This document shows positions 18,641-27,440 of a stretch of 64,000 nucleotides of DNA, in pieces (position 1 is the stretch's first letter; each line of letters starts with the position of its first letter). The stretch covers positions 62,001 to 126,000 of the forward strand of contig NZ_BDCE01000075.1 in NCBI RefSeq assembly GCF_001613345.1, read 5' to 3'. The position numbers and the translations under genes are program-made. The notes beneath the pieces were generated by a model. It worked only from the letters and a program-made list of their open reading frames with translations. It was not told where the DNA came from and made no database searches. The DNA comes from Nocardia uniformis NBRC 13702. GTDB lineage: Bacteria > Actinomycetota > Actinomycetes > Mycobacteriales > Mycobacteriaceae.

Positions 18641-19030
18641 ATGCCGGTACCCATTCTGAAACAGGGCACTTACCTGATCGCGTCGGTGCAGTCCGCTCTC
18701 ACCGACGCGGATACCGAACGCTTGCAAGACGATCTGATGAAGTACGTCAGCAAGTATCGCGCGCAGGGGATCATTGTCGATGTCACGGCAATCGACGTGA
18801 TGGACTCCTTCGCGGCCAGATCGCTGCGTACCATCGCGCACATGACCAAGCTGCGGGGTGCGGAAACGGTCATTGTGGGTCTGCAGCCCGAGGTCGCGTT
18901 CGCCATGGTTCAGCTCGGACTCACTTTCGAGGACATGCACACCGCCCTCGATCTGGAGGAGGGGCTTGCCTGGTTGAATCACAAACTCGATACCCGCCGC
19001 CAGCGAGACGGTCGTGATCGTGGCCGCTGA
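18641..19030 (+). CDS. rsbS: RsbS-type STAS antagonist of the stressosome
   Basis: 129 residues, a single STAS domain. The phospho-acceptor is probably S56 in IDVMDSFAARS, matching RsbS S59. Unphosphorylated RsbS holds RsbT in the stressosome. The C-terminal tail is basic (DTRRQRDGRDRGR) because the gene runs 17 bases into rsbT. Confidence 0.9.
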   Translation: MPVPILKQGTYLIASVQSALTDADTERLQDDLMKYVSKYRAQGIIVDVTAIDVMDSFAARSLRTIAHMTKLRGAETVIVGLQPEVAFAMVQLGLTFEDMHTALDLEEGLAWLNHKLDTRRQRDGRDRGR

Positions 19031-19433
19031 CTACGTGGTGATCGCGGTGAAAGAATCCAATGACATCGTCACCGCTCGTCAGGCCGGTCGGGAACTCGCG
19101 CTGGAGCACGGGTTCTCGCTGACCGACATCACCATGATCTCCACTGCCATCTCGGAGGTGGCGCGCAATATCACCAGTTACGCGGGCAGCGGCGAGATCC
19201 GACTGTCGGTGAACGAGAAGGAAGGCCGTAAGGCGCTGGTGGTGCAGGCGCAGGACCAGGGGCCCGGCATTATCGACATTCCGCGGGCGCTGGAGGACGG
19301 GTACTCCACCGGACGAGGTCTCGGACTCGGGCTGCCGGGTGCACGCCGATTGATGGACAAGCTGATCATCGATTCGACGCCGGGCCACGGCACGCTTGTG
19401 GAGATGTGGAAGTGGGTACCCCCCGGTGCGTGA
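19014..19433 (+). CDS. rsbT: RsbT-type serine/threonine kinase
   Basis: 139 residues; GTG start at 19014 inside the end of rsbS. GHKL kinase fold: N box ISTAISEVARNI, G1 box QDQGPGI, G2 box GRGLGLGLPGARRLMD. It phosphorylates RsbS and RsbR on stress, is then released and normally activates a PP2C phosphatase of RsbU type. The overlap with both neighbours shows tight translational coupling. Confidence 0.9.
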   Translation: MIVAADYVVIAVKESNDIVTARQAGRELALEHGFSLTDITMISTAISEVARNITSYAGSGEIRLSVNEKEGRKALVVQAQDQGPGIIDIPRALEDGYSTGRGLGLGLPGARRLMDKLIIDSTPGHGTLVEMWKWVPPGA

Positions 19434-20058
19434 GGATGGGTTCATCGGCGCGGTCGAATGGGCGGTCGCCGGGCGCGCACTACCCGGCCAGCGAGTATCA
19501 GGGGATCGATCCGTAGTGCTCGACGCCGGCGGTGGCTCAGTACTTTTCGCGGTGCTCGACGGGCTCGGACACGGTGCGGCCGCGGCCGACGCGGCGGATC
19601 GGGCGGCCCAGGTGCTCTCGGAGAATCGGGCCGAACCCCTCGATGTGCTGATGCTGCTCTGTCATCGCGCCATGGCCGATACCCGAGGGGCGGCGGTATC
19701 GCTGGCGCTGTTCGATTCCGCCGAACGACTGCAGTGGTTGGGCGTCGGCAATGTCGAATCCCGGGTTGTCGCAGCGGCTCCCGGTAAACCGGCGGTTCGG
19801 GCCTCGGCGCTGCTGGTCGGCGGCATCGTCGGCTATCTGCTGCCACCGAACCTGCAATCGCAGACCGTACCGGTGCGGCCCGGCGATCTGCTGCTCATGT
19901 CCACCGACGGCATCGTGCCCGATTACGCCGACGGAATCGATTTGGCCAAGCCGACTTCGGAGATCACGGCCGATATCTTGGCCAAGCACTCCAAGGACAC
20001 CGACGACGCGCTGGTGTTGGCGGCGCGGCATCGCGGGCACACGGGGCATACGGCATGA
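19426..20058 (+). CDS. PP2C-type phosphatase, RsbX-like
   Basis: 210 residues from GTG 19426, overlapping the rsbT stop by 8 bases. SpoIIE/PP2C fold with metal-binding DGLGHG near residue 46, LGVGNVES in the middle, LLMSTDGI and a final DDALVLAARH. By family and position it should remove phosphate from RsbS and RsbR and reset the stressosome after stress, as RsbX does. Confidence 0.85.
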   Translation: MREDGFIGAVEWAVAGRALPGQRVSGDRSVVLDAGGGSVLFAVLDGLGHGAAAADAADRAAQVLSENRAEPLDVLMLLCHRAMADTRGAAVSLALFDSAERLQWLGVGNVESRVVAAAPGKPAVRASALLVGGIVGYLLPPNLQSQTVPVRPGDLLLMSTDGIVPDYADGIDLAKPTSEITADILAKHSKDTDDALVLAARHRGHTGHTA

Positions 20059-20185
20059 GCGGTCAGTGCCCGGAGGCGGCAGCGTGCGTAACCACGCAGG
20101 GCCCCCGCTCCGGCCGCTGCGAGCGCAGCATGAACTGTCAGGGCCCACAGGTGGCCTCGCGCGTCCCGCGCCGGGAGGAAACAGC

Positions 20186-22417
20186 ATGAGCGCCGTGCTG
20201 GCGGCATTCCGCGACGCCTATACCGGCGCGCTGCGCCAGCATTTGCGCGCACCCACGCAGACCACCCTCAACGAGGGATATGAGCTGGGTCGGCGGGCGC
20301 TGGTGGAGGGCGTGAGCATTCTCGACCTCACCGAGCATCACTTTCGAATACTCGAAGCGGACGACCTCGTTCCGCCGATCGACGACGAACGTTCCGATGC
20401 CGCACTGGAATTCCTGCTGCAGACCATGGCGGCCCTGGACGTGGCCACCCGCGGATTCCTCGACGGCGCCCGCCGCTACGAGGAACAGCGCACCCGCGCG
20501 GACGATCTCGCCGGACGCGACGCGTTCCGCACCGCACTGGTGGAGTCGCTGCAGGACGGATTCTTCGTTGTCGACGCGCAAGGCACTCTCGTAGAAGTGA
20601 ATACGGCGTTCGGCGCGCTCACCGGCTACGGCCCCGCCGGTGTGCCCTACCCGCTCCCCCATCCGTGGTCGGTGGTCGACGGCCCCCGCTATCCGGATCT
20701 CGGCACCGACGCCGCGCGCTTCGTCATGCCCATCCAGCACCGCGACGGGCGGCGGCTGTGGTTGGCGGTGAGTACCTCGTCGTTGGTGAAACCCGAGAAC
20801 GGGGAACGGATTTTCGTCGGCACCATCCGCGACGTCACCGCCGAACACGATGCGCAGGCACGCGATCAAGCGGTATCGCGACTGGCCACCGCGGTCGGCG
20901 CGTCCACCAGTGTGGTGGAGGTACTCGCCGTCGGGCTGGAGGAGTTGCGGCATACCGTCGGCGCGGAATCGGCGGTGGTCTCGGTGTGGCCCAACCGCCA
21001 TACCGGACCGGAACTGTATGTCTCCGAAGACAATCCGCGCGGCGGTGAATCCCGGCAGGTTCTCGACGCCCGCGCGCGGGCACTGCTGGACCGGGCCCGA
21101 CTGCGGCCGGGGCGCACCATGTTCGCCATCCCGGAGGGCGCGGCCAGTTCCGAGGGTATTGTCGCGCCGCTCGGTGAGACCAGCGATTCGGCGCTGTGGC
21201 TGCGATTCGCCGCGCCGCGCATTATCAGTCCCGGTGACTGGGCACTGTTCTCGCTCCTGGTCGGACATTTGAGTCTGGCCGTGCAGCGAGCGCGCAACTT
21301 CGACCAGGCTCGCTCCACCTCACTGACACTGCAGCGGGCCATGCTGGGCCCCATCGAACTGCCACCGCGCTTTTCGGTGCACTACGAACCCGCCCTGCCG
21401 CCGCTCGAAATCGGTGGCGACTGGTACGACGTGGTGCGTCTGGAGGACGGCACCATGGGCGTGGTGGTCGGCGACTGCGTCGGCCGTGGTTTGTCGGCGG
21501 CGGTGGTGATGGGCCAATTGCGCACGGCCGCACGCGCATTGCTGCTGCGCGGCGCTGGACCCGCACAGCTGCTGGCCGAACTCGATACCGTTGCCGCCCG
21601 CATACCGGGAGCCATGTGCACCACGGTGTGCGCGGCCATCCTCGACCCGGAGCGCGGTTTGGTGCGCTACTCCAGTGCCGGGCATATGCCGCCCGTCCTG
21701 TCCGAACCAGGAAGCAAGGGCAGGCTTTTGGAGGGCGGCCGGGCGGTACCGCTGGCGACCTTCGATCCGCCGCGCCGCCCCGAGGCCACCACCGCCATGG
21801 CTCCCGGCTCCACACTGGTGCTGTTCACCGATGGGCTGGTCGAACAGCGCGGCGTGGATATCGATGAGCGGTTCGTCGAACTCGCCGATGAATTATCCGG
21901 TGCCGCCGGGCAATTGCCGCGTGAGGTGGCCGACGCGGTGCTGTCGCGGCTGCGGCCGGTCGGCGGCTATGACGATGATGTCGCCATGGTGGTGTACCGG
22001 CAGCCGCCGAAACCGCTACATCTGGACCTTCCCGCCTCCCCCGATCAGCTATCCAGTATTCGACGGGCCCTCAAGACCTGGCTGGCCGCCACGGCCGTCC
22101 CATACGATGTGGCCACCGATATCATCGCCGCCGCCAATGAGGCGTGCAGTAACTGCATCGAACACGCCTATCTCGACGGCATTCCGGCCCGAATGGAACT
22201 GACCGCCGAAAGCGGGATCGATTCGGTCACCATCGAGGTGAACGACAGCGGCGTGTGGCGGCCACTGCCCGCCGATCCCGGCCACCGCGGGCGCGGTATC
22301 GCCATGATGCGCGCACTCACCGATCGGCTCGATATCGACCATGCGGGGCCGGGTACCCGGGTTCGGATGTCGATACGACTTCCGGCGGTGTCGTTCTCCG
22401 CGGCGAGCCGGGTGTGA
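20186..22417 (+). CDS. PAS-GAF-SpoIIE phosphatase with C-terminal anti-sigma kinase domain
   Basis: 743 residues from ATG 20186 (GGGAGGAAAC site). Order: an RsbU-like N-terminal helical domain that could dock RsbT (about 1-105), PAS (about 115-225), GAF (about 235-370), PP2C/SpoIIE phosphatase with GGDWYD near 410 and TDGLVEQRG, and a HATPase_c domain near 610-735 with N box AANEACSNCIEHAY and G box GHRGRGIAMM. It likely joins the RsbU phosphatase that acts on an STAS antagonist and an RsbW-like kinase/anti-sigma in one chain. No separate rsbW, rsbU or sigma factor gene lies in the window, so this protein is the likely output of the stressosome. Confidence 0.85.
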   Translation: MSAVLAAFRDAYTGALRQHLRAPTQTTLNEGYELGRRALVEGVSILDLTEHHFRILEADDLVPPIDDERSDAALEFLLQTMAALDVATRGFLDGARRYEEQRTRADDLAGRDAFRTALVESLQDGFFVVDAQGTLVEVNTAFGALTGYGPAGVPYPLPHPWSVVDGPRYPDLGTDAARFVMPIQHRDGRRLWLAVSTSSLVKPENGERIFVGTIRDVTAEHDAQARDQAVSRLATAVGASTSVVEVLAVGLEELRHTVGAESAVVSVWPNRHTGPELYVSEDNPRGGESRQVLDARARALLDRARLRPGRTMFAIPEGAASSEGIVAPLGETSDSALWLRFAAPRIISPGDWALFSLLVGHLSLAVQRARNFDQARSTSLTLQRAMLGPIELPPRFSVHYEPALPPLEIGGDWYDVVRLEDGTMGVVVGDCVGRGLSAAVVMGQLRTAARALLLRGAGPAQLLAELDTVAARIPGAMCTTVCAAILDPERGLVRYSSAGHMPPVLSEPGSKGRLLEGGRAVPLATFDPPRRPEATTAMAPGSTLVLFTDGLVEQRGVDIDERFVELADELSGAAGQLPREVADAVLSRLRPVGGYDDDVAMVVYRQPPKPLHLDLPASPDQLSSIRRALKTWLAATAVPYDVATDIIAAANEACSNCIEHAYLDGIPARMELTAESGIDSVTIEVNDSGVWRPLPADPGHRGRGIAMMRALTDRLDIDHAGPGTRVRMSIRLPAVSFSAASRV

Positions 22418-22451
22418 CCGTCAGCTGACACGATTGCGCCACCGGAATATG

Positions 22452-22478
22452 GTTTATCGGCCTAAATGGCACGGTAGT
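22452..22478 (+). promoter_or_regulatory. Possible weak SigB/SigF-type promoter
   Basis: GTTTA at 22452 and GGTAGT at 22473, 16 bases apart, resemble the promoter at 17589 but the -10 matches less well. It lies 75 bases before the STAS antagonist gene. Confidence 0.3.
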
Positions 22479-22552
22479 CGGCTTTTTCGCGTCAGCGCCG
22501 GCTACCGATCCGATGCCAATCTGGCCGACGATGCAGCGCGAAGGGACGGTTC

Positions 22553-22948
22553 ATGGCAGATTGTTCTGATGTGACCACATCTTCCGGAGACGCGTATCCC
22601 CTCGCCGACTCAATGACCACCACGGTGTCGTTGCGCGACGAAGCGACCGTGCTCACCGTGGCCGGCGAGGTCGACCTGGCAACCGCCCCCGCGCTCGAGA
22701 ACGCGATCGACACGGCCTTCGGCGGTAAACCCGCCGCCCTCGTAATCGATCTGTCCGAGGTGAGCTTCCTCGCCTCGGCAGGGATGGCGGCCCTGGTGGC
22801 CGCCCATCAGCGGGCCGGTGAGACTCGAATCGCGGTCGTCGCGGACGGTCCCGCTACCGGCCGCCAACTCAAAATGACCAATCTGGACCAGGTCTTCGCC
22901 ATGTATCCCACCCTCGACCAGGCGTTGACCGCACTGCGCGGAAACTGA
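22553..22948 (+). CDS. STAS-domain anti-sigma factor antagonist (RsbV/SpoIIAA type)
   Basis: 131 residues; ATG 22553 behind AAGGGA. After a 20-residue lead the STAS fold reads SLRDEATVLTVAGEVDLATA and VIDLSEVSFLASAGMAALVAA, where the serine in LASAG is the usual phospho-acceptor. It is the probable substrate of the phosphatase and kinase domains of the preceding protein and would release the sigma factor when dephosphorylated. It ends at a strong terminator. Confidence 0.88.
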   Translation: MADCSDVTTSSGDAYPLADSMTTTVSLRDEATVLTVAGEVDLATAPALENAIDTAFGGKPAALVIDLSEVSFLASAGMAALVAAHQRAGETRIAVVADGPATGRQLKMTNLDQVFAMYPTLDQALTALRGN

Positions 22949-22956
22949 ACCAACGC

Positions 22957-22996
22957 AACGGGCTCTCCGCATCGATACCGATGCGGAGAGCCCGTT
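22957..22996. terminator. Terminator closing the stressosome locus
   Basis: AACGGGCTCTCCGCATCG and CGATGCGGAGAGCCCGTT form a perfect 18-bp stem with a 4-base loop, between the plus-strand STAS gene and the convergent oxidoreductase gene. Confidence 0.9.
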
Positions 22997-23038
22997 CGTC
23001 ATTTCGGCTCGCGGCGGCCCCCTGGCCGGGCCCGCGGA

Positions 23039-24076
23039 TCAGACCAGTTCGCGCAGCTGCTCGATGAGCTTCACCCGTTCGGCGGGCGTGGCGGCCAGTG
23101 GCACCGTATTCAGCACCGTGACACCCGCCGCGCGGAAGGCCTCGATGCGCTCCTTCACGAAGGCGGGCGAACCGATCAGGCTGATATCGCGCACCAGATC
23201 GTCGGGCACGACCTTGGCGGCCTCTTCCTTCTTACCGGCCAGGTACAGCTCCTGGATGCGATCGGCCTCGGCGCCGTAGCCGTACTTGGTGGCGAGGGTG
23301 TGGTAGAAGTTCTTGCCCTTGGCACCCATACCGCCGATGTAGAGCGCCAGGTGCGGTTTCACGAATTCCCGCAGGGGCTCGACATTGTCGCCGATGGCCA
23401 GGGCCGGACCGGCGTACACATCCAGCTTGCCGAGCGCCGGATCGCGTTTGGCCAGACCGGCTTTCACCGAATCCCCCCATACCGCGTCGGCCTTCTCCGG
23501 CAGGAAGAAGATAGGCTGCCAGCCCTCGGCCATTTCGGCGGCGAGCTCCACGTTCTTCGGGCCGAGTGCGGCCAGCAGCACCGGAATGCGTTCGCGCACC
23601 GGGTGATTGATCAGCTTGAGCGGCTTGCCCAGTCCGGTGCCCTGCCCCTCGGGCAGCGGAATGGTGTAGTACTTGCCCTGGTGTTCGAGCCGCTCGCGAC
23701 GCCACACCTTGCGGCAGATATCGAGCACCTCGCGGGTGCGGCCGATCGGCGCGTCGTAGGGCACACCGTGAAAGCCCTCGATGACCTGCGGACCGGAGGC
23801 GCCGAGGCCGAGTACGTAGCGACCGTCGGAGACGTAGTCCAGTCCGGCGGCGGTCATGGCGGTCAGCGTGGGGGTGCGGGTGTAGAGCTGCAGGATGCCC
23901 GAGGCCAGCTGTACCCGCTCGGTCTTGGCGGCCAGGTAGCCGAGCCCGCTCACCGCATCGTACGAATACGCCTCGGGCACGAATACGATGTCGAGTCCGG
24001 CTCGCTCGAGGTCGGCGACCTCGGCCGCTACCTCCTTGAAGCCATCGGTGTAATTGATCGACAGTCCGATACGCAT
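23039..24076 (-). CDS. LLM-class F420-dependent oxidoreductase
   Basis: 345 residues, ATG 24076. TIM-barrel luciferase-like fold: MRIGLSINYTDGFKEVAAEVADLERAG at the start, then VFVPEAYSYDAVSGLGYLAAKT and YVLGLGASGPQVIEGFHGVPY, typical of F420-using LLM enzymes in actinobacteria. Substrate unknown. Monocistronic, sharing the terminator with the stressosome genes. Confidence 0.9.
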   Translation of the reverse strand: MRIGLSINYTDGFKEVAAEVADLERAGLDIVFVPEAYSYDAVSGLGYLAAKTERVQLASGILQLYTRTPTLTAMTAAGLDYVSDGRYVLGLGASGPQVIEGFHGVPYDAPIGRTREVLDICRKVWRRERLEHQGKYYTIPLPEGQGTGLGKPLKLINHPVRERIPVLLAALGPKNVELAAEMAEGWQPIFFLPEKADAVWGDSVKAGLAKRDPALGKLDVYAGPALAIGDNVEPLREFVKPHLALYIGGMGAKGKNFYHTLATKYGYGAEADRIQELYLAGKKEEAAKVVPDDLVRDISLIGSPAFVKERIEAFRAAGVTVLNTVPLAATPAERVKLIEQLRELV

Positions 24077-24358
24077 AATCGGAAGCTTAAGGGCAGGCCG
24101 GAACGAGGTTCACTTCCCCCCTGGTGAGGGGCATGCTCGCTGATCGTGTCCCTCGCCGTCCGGGGCTGACCTCGGTCGTCCCGCAAAATTATGGCACGAA
24201 TCCTGGCACTGCGCGTCCCGGATTGTCGCCACCCCGGCCCTGCGGAACTGGGTCGTACGGCGGCGCGAACTACTGATCGTTGACCCTCCCAGCCTTCAAA
24301 TCGGCAACTCATCAGCAACCGATGTCAGGGTGGAGTAGACGAGCTATTACTCGCACCT

Positions 24359-24670
24359 ATGTTCGACAACCACGGCGGTGCGCGACAGGTCCGCAGGCAC
24401 GTCGACCCGCCCACCCCGGTCACCGTCGACGTCGGCCTAGCCCTACACACCGATGGACCCCCGCTGCGCGTCCGCGCCGAAGGACTCGACGTGTCCGGAC
24501 GCGTCCCAGGATGGCTCTACGCCTGGGCACGCACCTCGACGGGAGACTGGCTGGGCTTCGTGCAATTCACCCTCCAGACCGGCAACCGCCTCGAGAAGCT
24601 CACCGTCCGCCAGTGGTGCTCACAACGCGCCCTCAGCCCGCGCACCGCCGACGAGGAAGCGACATCATGA
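24359..24670 (+). CDS. Small protein of unknown function
   Basis: 103 residues, ATG 24359; no strong ribosome binding site. A Pro/Val-rich start is followed by a compact region containing GWLYAWARTSTGDWLGFVQFTLQTGNRLEKLTV, with several aromatic residues, probably a small beta-barrel. The last bases overlap the next gene (ATGA), so both are one unit. It opens the accessory island; I do not recognise the family. The 282 bases upstream hold no gene I can see. Confidence 0.6.
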   Translation: MFDNHGGARQVRRHVDPPTPVTVDVGLALHTDGPPLRVRAEGLDVSGRVPGWLYAWARTSTGDWLGFVQFTLQTGNRLEKLTVRQWCSQRALSPRTADEEATS

Positions 24671-24993
24671 ACACCGACCGGGGCGACGCGATCCTCTCCG
24701 TAGTCCTCGACGTAATCGGCGAATGCGACGGCACGTTCACGCCCCGACAGGTCGTCAGCGCCGCGCGGCCACTCATCTCCCCCGCCCCGACCCTGGGCGA
24801 AGTCGAAGGCGTCTTCCAGATCCTCGAGGTGCCCGCGCTCAACGGTGTCGTAGCCGTCGGCCGCGGCATCTACCGCGCCGGCGCCACGACTGAGGTAGTC
24901 GCCGCACGACTCTCCCGCCTCGCCGCTGCCGCGCAGGACTTCGAGGACGACGACGGACCGCCGCTCATCGAATACGCCGACGACCGCTACTGA
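24667..24993 (+). CDS. Small protein with winged-helix-like pattern, unknown function
   Basis: 108 residues from ATG 24667, overlapping the previous stop. The pattern FTPRQVVSAARPLI, LEVPALNGVVAVGRGIYR resembles helix-turn-helix plus wing spacing, though no family is certain. The acidic tail (FEDDDGPPLIEYADD) is typical of DNA-mimic or adaptor proteins, but this is inference. It ends one base pair before the convergent kinase-like gene. Confidence 0.6.
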   Translation: MNTDRGDAILSVVLDVIGECDGTFTPRQVVSAARPLISPAPTLGEVEGVFQILEVPALNGVVAVGRGIYRAGATTEVVAARLSRLAAAAQDFEDDDGPPLIEYADDRY

Positions 24994-25917
24994 CTACAGG
25001 ATGCTCCAGGTAATCGGCGCATCCACGTGCAACGCTTCTATCCGCCGCAACACCTCGGCGGCAGTGTTCGATCCCGGCGCGGACTTGCGGGCATTCGTGG
25101 TGATCATGCGCAGTTCCCGCACATTCCGCAGCCACCGATAGCCGGTCCAGTCTCGGATATCGAATCCGTAGGCGCGGCAGAACCGGTCGTACTCATCGGC
25201 CGGATGGCCGAAGCGTCGACAGTGGACTTCGAGCGTGACGAGATCCCACTCGGGCGGACCGACCGCGGCGCTTTCCCAGTCACACAGAACCGCACGGCCG
25301 TGGCTGTCCTGCAACGCGTTTCGGTGGTGTGCGTCGCCGTGAATCACACCCGGTGCGAGAACGTAGCGGACCTCGGGTGCTTGCGCGGCAAGTTCGACCC
25401 GGCGAGCGTGCAGCAGGGACCGGTCCTCGGGCGAGAGGATCGGACTGCCATCAATCGAGCTGCCGATGGCGGTGAAGGTGTTGCGAATCTGCTGATCCGG
25501 CAGCGAGACCGGAGGCCGCACCGACTGCGCGTGCAGCGCCGCGAGTGGCTCGGCGAGCTTCTCAGCGTCGACGATCGCGTCACGCTGGTCCAGGTACCGC
25601 CAGAAAGTCACGGGGCAACCAGCGACGAGGACTGGTTGATCAACCTCGATCAGCCGTACCGTCGGCACCGCGCGTTGCTCGAGCCATCGCACGAGCCCTA
25701 CGACATCGATGTGGTTCCAACCGGGTCTGCCGATCTTCACCACTATCGGCGCATCTGTCAGCACATAAACGGCATTGGTGTGGTGGCGCAGGAGCGATGC
25801 GCTGATGTAGTCGATGCCCGCGAGCCGACACGCAGTTTCGAGTACGACACGTGTGCGATCGGGAGTGAAGGTCGACTCGGTGAGGCGCGCGGGTTCGGTG
25901 TCCTGACGCGCCATCAC
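24994..25917 (-). CDS. Aminoglycoside-phosphotransferase-like kinase
   Basis: 307 residues. APH/choline-kinase fold with catalytic loop HGDAHHRN (H193, D195, N200) and metal-binding D213 in CDWE. The N-lobe has VVKIGRP with the ATP-binding lysine. Substrates of such freestanding members include sugars, nucleosides and antibiotics; none can be chosen here. Its start overlaps the stop of the regulator gene by 4 bases, so they form one operon transcribed away from the radical SAM genes. Confidence 0.82.
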   Translation of the reverse strand: MMARQDTEPARLTESTFTPDRTRVVLETACRLAGIDYISASLLRHHTNAVYVLTDAPIVVKIGRPGWNHIDVVGLVRWLEQRAVPTVRLIEVDQPVLVAGCPVTFWRYLDQRDAIVDAEKLAEPLAALHAQSVRPPVSLPDQQIRNTFTAIGSSIDGSPILSPEDRSLLHARRVELAAQAPEVRYVLAPGVIHGDAHHRNALQDSHGRAVLCDWESAAVGPPEWDLVTLEVHCRRFGHPADEYDRFCRAYGFDIRDWTGYRWLRNVRELRMITTNARKSAPGSNTAAEVLRRIEALHVDAPITWSIL

Positions 25918-27176
25918 GCCGACTTGGCGCTGACAAGCTCGCGCAGAGCGCCGGCCGCAGGCAGTTGCCGAAAGGCCGTGGGAAGCACATGGAGGACGTC
26001 TCGTCCGCGTGTCATCACGATGCTCGTCCGGTGCTCCTGTGGCAGATCCTCCAACACGCGAGCAGCCAATTGGCAGCCGTCCTCAGCGGAGCCATCGACG
26101 GCGTACCCGACGGCGGCGTCGAGGTGGATCAGTGCGGGGTCGATGACCACCGGGGTCGATTGGTAGAGCCGTAGTGCCTCGTCTTGGACGCGACGGGCGC
26201 GTGTCGTTTGCCCCATGTAGGTCAGTGTTCCAGACATGTACAGCAGCAGCCGCTTCGCGCTGAACCGGAATGCATCATTGCTGCTGGTGTTCTCGAGGGC
26301 GTCGGTGAGCCGTTGCGCCTGGGCCATTGCCCGTTCAGCCCCGCTGTGGTCCCCGAGCCGTGCCAGTGCGCGCGCTTCCGCCGCTGCTGCGAGCGCCTTC
26401 TCGTCACTGACGGTGTCGCACAGGATCGCCTGCGCGGTCCTGGCCAGCGATACCGACGTCGCCACATCGCCGTAGTAATAGGGCAGCATGGCGTGCTGCG
26501 CGCGGACCCGAGCACGCAACCGCAGGTTTGGGGTGTCATCCGCTGCGAGGCGTGCTGTGCCGAACCAATAGGCGGCGCGGCCGATCTCGCCCAGCTTCAT
26601 CAACGCGTCGGCGGTCAACAAACCCAACACCGCCAGCTGCTCGGACAACCGCGCTTGAATGGCGGCGGGCTGGCGCTCGGAAGCAATCGTCTGCACTTCG
26701 AGCAAGTCTGGCGCGATCGCCTTCAACGCGGTCGCTGGGGCCATGGCGGTGTACTGGTGCACACGTTCCGCAACCCGCTCGTCAAGTAGCGCCACACGCG
26801 TCGGAGTAACGGTGCACTGCGACAGTGTCTGATCGACAGCAACGCGCACACAGTCGATCGTGGAGAACAGATCGAGTTCACGATCTGGAACATCGACACT
26901 CCGAACACCATCCGGCAGTACTGCCGCAGCAGGTATACGCCCCGCTTGCGCTAGCGCCGCCTCGAAACGTTGAGATTGAGCATTGTCGAGCCCGCGATAG
27001 ACGTTCTCGAGCTGCTGCTTGCTACTCGGGTAGAGGTTCGCTCGCAAGCCCTCCAGCTCCCACCCCCGGACCGTTCTCTCCCCGCGGTCGACCTTCGCGG
27101 CGAACTGTTTGTAATCGCAGAGCATCGCCTCGCGAAGGCATTTGGCCTCCACCCCAGTCCAATCGAGTCCGATCAT
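25914..27176 (-). CDS. HTH regulator with TPR-like sensor domain
   Basis: 420 residues from ATG 27176 with an AGGGGAAG site; an ATG at 27263 is possible but lacks one. The first 65 residues contain a helix-turn-helix (REAMLCDYKQFAAKVDRGERTVRGWE). The rest is helical repeats including YYYGDVATSVSLARTAQAIL. Such regulators in actinobacteria commonly sit beside biosynthetic or RiPP genes. It faces the DUF4254/radical SAM operon across a 264-base region that holds a structured inverted repeat, and is the natural candidate to control that operon. Confidence 0.8.
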   Translation of the reverse strand: MIGLDWTGVEAKCLREAMLCDYKQFAAKVDRGERTVRGWELEGLRANLYPSSKQQLENVYRGLDNAQSQRFEAALAQAGRIPAAAVLPDGVRSVDVPDRELDLFSTIDCVRVAVDQTLSQCTVTPTRVALLDERVAERVHQYTAMAPATALKAIAPDLLEVQTIASERQPAAIQARLSEQLAVLGLLTADALMKLGEIGRAAYWFGTARLAADDTPNLRLRARVRAQHAMLPYYYGDVATSVSLARTAQAILCDTVSDEKALAAAAEARALARLGDHSGAERAMAQAQRLTDALENTSSNDAFRFSAKRLLLYMSGTLTYMGQTTRARRVQDEALRLYQSTPVVIDPALIHLDAAVGYAVDGSAEDGCQLAARVLEDLPQEHRTSIVMTRGRDVLHVLPTAFRQLPAAGALRELVSAKSA

Positions 27177-27316
27177 CCACTTCCCCTGTTCCCTGGCGTG
27201 AGGGCCGATCGTGGCTGTCAGATTACGCCGGGCGCCGACTGCGATGACTACAGAATGCCGCAAGAATGCCTGCTGAGTGCCTTATGAGTTCCATCCCCTC
27301 CGCGCAGGCTGAGTGA

Positions 27317-27406
27317 ACACCCGGCGCTGACCGGTTCCAGCACTTCCCTCATCACTGGAATAGGCGCCGATCATCTGACTGCCCTGGATGATCGGCCGCC
27401 GGGTGT
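27317..27406 (+). promoter_or_regulatory. Three-stem inverted-repeat structure upstream of the radical SAM operon
   Basis: Outer stem ACACCCGGCG (27317-27326) pairs with CGCCGGGTGT (27397-27406). Inside it, TTCCAG (27335-27340) pairs with CTGGAA (27355-27360), and GCCGATCATC (27366-27375) pairs with GATGATCGGC (27387-27396). This can fold as a three-way junction in RNA or act as paired DNA-binding sites. It ends 34 bases before the 57-aa ORF. The remaining divergent region (27177-27316) shows nothing I can name. Confidence 0.6.
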
Positions 27407-27440
27407 CCCCAACATTGCTCCTGCTAATGGGAGGCGCACC

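Noticed and set aside
24359..24993. Two small overlapping genes as a toxin-antitoxin pair
   Set aside because: The size and ATGA overlap fit, but neither product shows a known toxin or antitoxin motif, so I left both as unknown.
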